From NCBI GenBank assembly GCA_007258455.2, contig VDFB02270651.1, positions 488,664,905-488,728,904 of the forward strand: a stretch of 64,000 nt of DNA, given 5' to 3'. Below, piece by piece: positions 60,678 to 64,000 of the stretch (position 1 is the stretch's first letter; each line of letters begins with the position of its first letter). Made by a program: the position numbers and the translations under genes. Source of the stretch: Sequoia sempervirens (Eukaryota > Streptophyta > Pinopsida > Cupressales > Cupressaceae). The notes beneath the pieces were generated by a model, which saw nothing but the letters and a program-made list of their open reading frames with translations, was not told where the DNA came from and made no database searches.

Positions 60678-60682
60678 AACAA
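60678..60682. repeat. Probable gypsy target duplication (AACAA, partner AAGAA at 50952)
   Basis: Five bases after the 3' LTR match the five before the 5' LTR except for one base. Confidence 0.55.
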
Positions 60683-61632
60683 TTCCTTTGAATGCTCGAA
60701 TGGATCTTGAAAACTACATCAACATATTATCTCAAATAGAATGCATGATGCAAGAATACTTGGACATGATATTAGGATCTTGATTTCTGAAATAATCTTC
60801 AATAATTTTTCCTTTCAATGCATTGAAATTCTCATGATATCATAAACTTTCTATAGGAATGCTCACTTCAAAATTGATAGCTTTCATGAAAATCTTAGGA
60901 TGAAACATAATGAAATGACCTTATATTTATAGGTATGTTAACATTAATTATTGAAATTCAAATAACACAAGCCAACATGTGAATATACTTTTGAAATCAT
61001 TGAAATACTGCCATGAAACATATTTAAAATTTAGATCCTAGGTCTAAGTGAGGACCCATTCACCCTTGGGGGAATGGGTCCTAGGTAACTCACCTAGGAC
61101 ACACATTCTCTAATGTTAAGTATAATGTTATGGCATTGATGAATGTTAGGTTTTCCTCTTCATAAATTGAAATTAATTCGGCTTGGATTTTAACTAAGGG
61201 GCCAATTAAGGAAAATTAACCTCACTAAATTAATAAAGCCCTAGATAAGTGTGAATGTGTAAAGGTAAATCTTAAAACACCACAAATAAGGCATAATCAA
61301 GTCCATTTTAATTAAAAGGCCCTAAACTTAATTTGAATATGTAAAATTCATAGTACAACACTAAATTAAGGCATAATTTAGTTTATTTTATTTAATATTA
61401 ATTCCAAAATTAAGTGTGAAAAGGGATAAATTTTCCTACACTACACCATAAAATTAGATTAATTTAAATCTTGCATCCTAAATTTCTCTAATTTCATTTT
61501 TATCACATAGTAATAATCATGAAAATAATATAAAAGGACTTGCACATTTCACACCAATGTTAATACATGCTAAATGAAATAAGCATTTACCATCACCACT
61601 TATGTGTTTGGTTTACAATCCATCTAATTATG
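60683..61632. other. Non-coding stretch between gypsy and copia copy 3
   Basis: AT-rich, no ORF of note. Contains the double hairpin at 61051-61100. Confidence 0.5.
61051..61100. repeat. Two overlapping perfect hairpins
   Basis: First: AGGACCCATTC, ten bases, GAATGGGTCCT (61051-61082). Second: GTCCTAGGT, five bases, ACCTAGGAC (61078-61100). They share GTCCT, so they are mutually exclusive folds. No T-run follows that would suggest a terminator, and none is expected in a nuclear genome. Confidence 0.7.
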
Positions 61633-63068
61633 TGTTGAAAGGTGCAAGACAATTGAGAGAGGAGGCATGAATCATTTGTCACCAATATTAATCACAAATC
61701 TCAAAAATATATTAACTTCACATCCACTTTAATTTGTTATTAAGTATGAGCATGAAGTGAAACTAACAAAAAGAAATATCAACACAAGAAACATCAAATT
61801 TATGTGGAAAACCCAATAAGGGAAAAACCATGGTGAGGATTAACTCATAGTATGAAGTAATTGCAAAACTGATTACAAGAGGCTCACTGCCAAAGCCCTC
61901 ACTACCCAAGATACAAGGCTTATTGCCTATAGATAGGACTCATTGTCCAAAAGGGAGGCCCACTACCTATAGATACGAAAAGATAGAAATAAGAATGTTA
62001 CATAGAGAAAACTTTCTCAATGCAACAAAAGATCCACCACAAAAAAATTTGCACATTTGTAGCCTTGATAAGAGAATTATAAACACCATCAACTCACTAC
62101 CTTCAGGAGTCTAACACATTAAAGTACTACTTCCTCAATTCAATTTCACACACTCTTTGTTCTCAAACTTTGTGGCATGTTCAATCCAAAACATGTCAAC
62201 TTGTATTTATACCATCTTCAACCTTCAAAAATTTCTCTAAGGTTGGCTACACACTCTTCATTTTACAAATTTAAATTAGGTCATAAACTCAACATTCCCA
62301 CGGTGGAAGAGAATGAGAGAGGACCAAACCAACACTTAGCCAATACCCAAAACAACATCTCAGAAGTGCATGATTTTGTAAAAAGAAGATAACATGAGGA
62401 CCACATAATATGCTTCATAATGCAATGGAATACATCTTAGATTCCTTCAGATTCATCCACATCTAATGCAACAACCTCCATACATAGAACACTTTCCATC
62501 AGTCCATCTGAACTATACTGACACATACAATAACTTTAAAACCTGACTTTTGGAGCACCAAACCATGAACACCTTTGATAGAACATAGATAAAATCATTG
62601 CAATCCTTCTTTCATATTACAAAGGACTTTGGAGTAGATACATTTCTCCCAATCTACAGAGAAACAACTCTACTAGAACAATTCACAAATCGATGAACAT
62701 GACTTTCACTCTTCATCAAACTAGAAGCTAAAATCTAGGATATATCACCTAAGGATGCCTGTAACCAACTCTTCTAAGCCACACAAGCATAGGATCAACA
62801 CAGAAGAAATGCATAGTACATATCAGAGCACATTCTGAACACACACAATTTTGTCTTCATTACTTATTATTTTTCTCAAAAGCACTAGGTAACTCATTAT
62901 ATCAACACACCTAAAACACCATAAAGATAGCTCCATGCACTCACAATATCTCAATAGTATCTCAACTATACATGTACCACCTGAAATCACTTGATTCCTT
63001 TCTCTACAACAACCTATACTATGTTGACATCAATGACAACACCACCAAACTCACTGGTATTTTCAACA
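61633..63068 (-). repeat. copia copy 3, 3' LTR (1436 bp)
   Basis: On the minus strand it starts TGTTGAAAATACC after GGGGGAGAT and ends TTTCAACA. It contains the same boxes as 41388-42867, for example CACCGTGG near 42675 and its inverse at 61830. The target duplication cannot be checked because the other end is outside the window. Confidence 0.85.
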
Positions 63069-63288
63069 ATCTCCCCCTTTGTCATTGATGGAAACACATG
63101 AAACTCTCTCCCCATTTGACATCAATGGAAAATATCACAATCCTGATCACTCCCCCTTAGGAGTTCACCCACACAACTCATACTGCAACAATGATACTTC
63201 TTACTCCCCCTACAGAGTAGACCTAGTCATCAATATAGATAAATGAAGAATATGTAGATCTACTAGATTGATGCACCTCTATGTGTAC

Positions 63289-63630
63289 CTAGTTCAAAGG
63301 AGGGGTAGTAACCCCAAAATTCTCACGAAGATACTCAAAATTATCTCGTTTCTTGCTTATCCATGAAATAAATCTTCCTCCAAGAAAGAATGCACCACCA
63401 CTTGAACTCTTTTGGACATCCACACAACCAACCCAATATACATCAGTGAAAGCACTCAAATTAAAATCAGTATTCTTAGGATACCATAGGCCATAATCTA
63501 GAGTTCCTTTTAGATATCTGAATATACTTTTCACAAATGTAACATGTGCTTCTTTAGGTTCTACTTGAAATCTGGCAACCAAACATACTGCATGCATGAT
63601 ATCTAGTCTAGTAGTAGTAAGATATAACAA
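63289..63630 (-). pseudogene. copia RNase H with in-frame deletion (copy 3)
   Basis: A 113-codon open frame: LYLTTTRLDIMHAVCLVAR, FRYLKGTLDYGLWYPKN, then SSSGGAFFLGGRFISWISK, directly joined to DNFEYLRENFGVTTPPLN. In copy 2 these two ends are separated by the rest of RNase H (SLSTTE..., about 290 bp), so the catalytic half is missing yet the original C-terminus and stop remain in frame. Confidence 0.78.
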
Positions 63631-63649
63631 TCAACCAATCATAGATATG

Positions 63650-64000
63650 TACAAGCTCTAATCAACTTTAGGTGATCAATTCATCATCCTTATTCAGCTT
63701 GCATCTAGACACCATAGAGGTATAGACCGGTTTGGAGTCAAATATTCCAAACTTCTTCAACAACTCTTTAACATATTTGTTTATAAAATGAATATTCCCT
63801 TATTATTTTGATTTACTTGAAGTTCAAGAAAGAGATTTAACTCACCAATCATAGACATTTCAAACTCTTTTTGCATCTCCTCTACAAATTTCTTGCACAT
63901 ACCCTCATTTCCTCCAATGATAATGTCATCAACATACACAACCACTATCAACATTTTTTTCCTTCAACCTTGAAATAGAGATTATTATCTGCAGAGCCTT
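63650..64000 (-). pseudogene. copia reverse-transcriptase fragment (copy 3), partial
   Basis: The window edge cuts the domain. Minus-strand sense includes VVVYVDDIIIGGNEGM near 63905-63950, with the YVDD polymerase site intact, and KFVEEMQKEFEMSMIGEL. A frame change near 63810 and a stop near 63650 separate it from RNase H. Confidence 0.75.

Larger units (their letters stand above)
61633..64000 (-). mobile_element. Ty1/copia copy 3, 3' half
   Basis: The reverse complement of the copia family at 37595-42867: reverse transcriptase, shortened RNase H, polypurine tract (about 63069-63080) and 3' LTR. The 5' half is outside the window. The LTR start is better preserved than in copy 2. Confidence 0.88.

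Noticed and set aside
61051..61100. Transcription terminator
   Set aside because: Intrinsic hairpin terminators are bacterial; here no T-run and no bacterial context.

Overview
This window is nuclear DNA of a land plant, probably a seed plant with a large, repeat-rich genome. A gymnosperm is plausible, but nothing in the sequence proves it. Almost everything recognisable is LTR-retrotransposon DNA, and I found no intact host gene, rRNA or tRNA gene. Most coding regions are broken by in-frame TAG/TAA/TGA stops, frameshifts and deletions, so they are marked as pseudogenes.

Layout. (1) 1-1670 is the 3' part of an internally deleted Ty1/copia-type element with its 3' LTR. It is inserted in (2) a Ty1/copia tandem: internal region 1 (1671-5285), a shared middle LTR, internal region 2 (from 23364), and a last LTR (41388-42867). 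(3) The middle LTR is split at a GATCT duplication by a 17.4-kb block (5604-22970). Without its own nested insert this block is a roughly 6.2-kb element that I cannot classify. It carries a broken minus-strand gene with a proline-rich, basic, coiled-coil-like product and a 72-bp tandem repeat. (4) Inside that block, flanked by GGTAT, lies a Ty3/gypsy chromovirus in the form LTR-internal-LTR-internal-LTR (10459-21597, minus strand).

(5) The gag gene of copia internal region 2 is split at CCTTG by the most unusual object in the window, a minus-strand LTR element at 23984-37589. Its two LTRs are about 6.2 kb each and about 99% alike by eye, and its internal region is only 1.2 kb with no coding capacity. 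TG...CA ends, a 5-bp target duplication, a tRNA-Met-type primer site and a polypurine tract show that it is a retroelement and not a simple tandem duplication. Its LTRs carry a piece that reads as leucine-rich repeats of an NLR-type resistance gene.

(6) 42868-47389 is AT-rich and has no gene I can support. (7) 47390-49712 holds remnants of a gag-like or unknown transposon gene. (8) 50957-60677 is a second, older gypsy element with 2.48-kb LTRs on the plus strand. (9) 60683-61632 is non-coding with two overlapping hairpins. (10) 61633-64000 is the 3' half of another copia element of the family in (2), on the minus strand.

Relative order: the copia tandem is older than the insert in its LTR, which is older than the chromovirus inside that insert. 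The giant-LTR element looks like the youngest insertion because its LTRs are the most alike.
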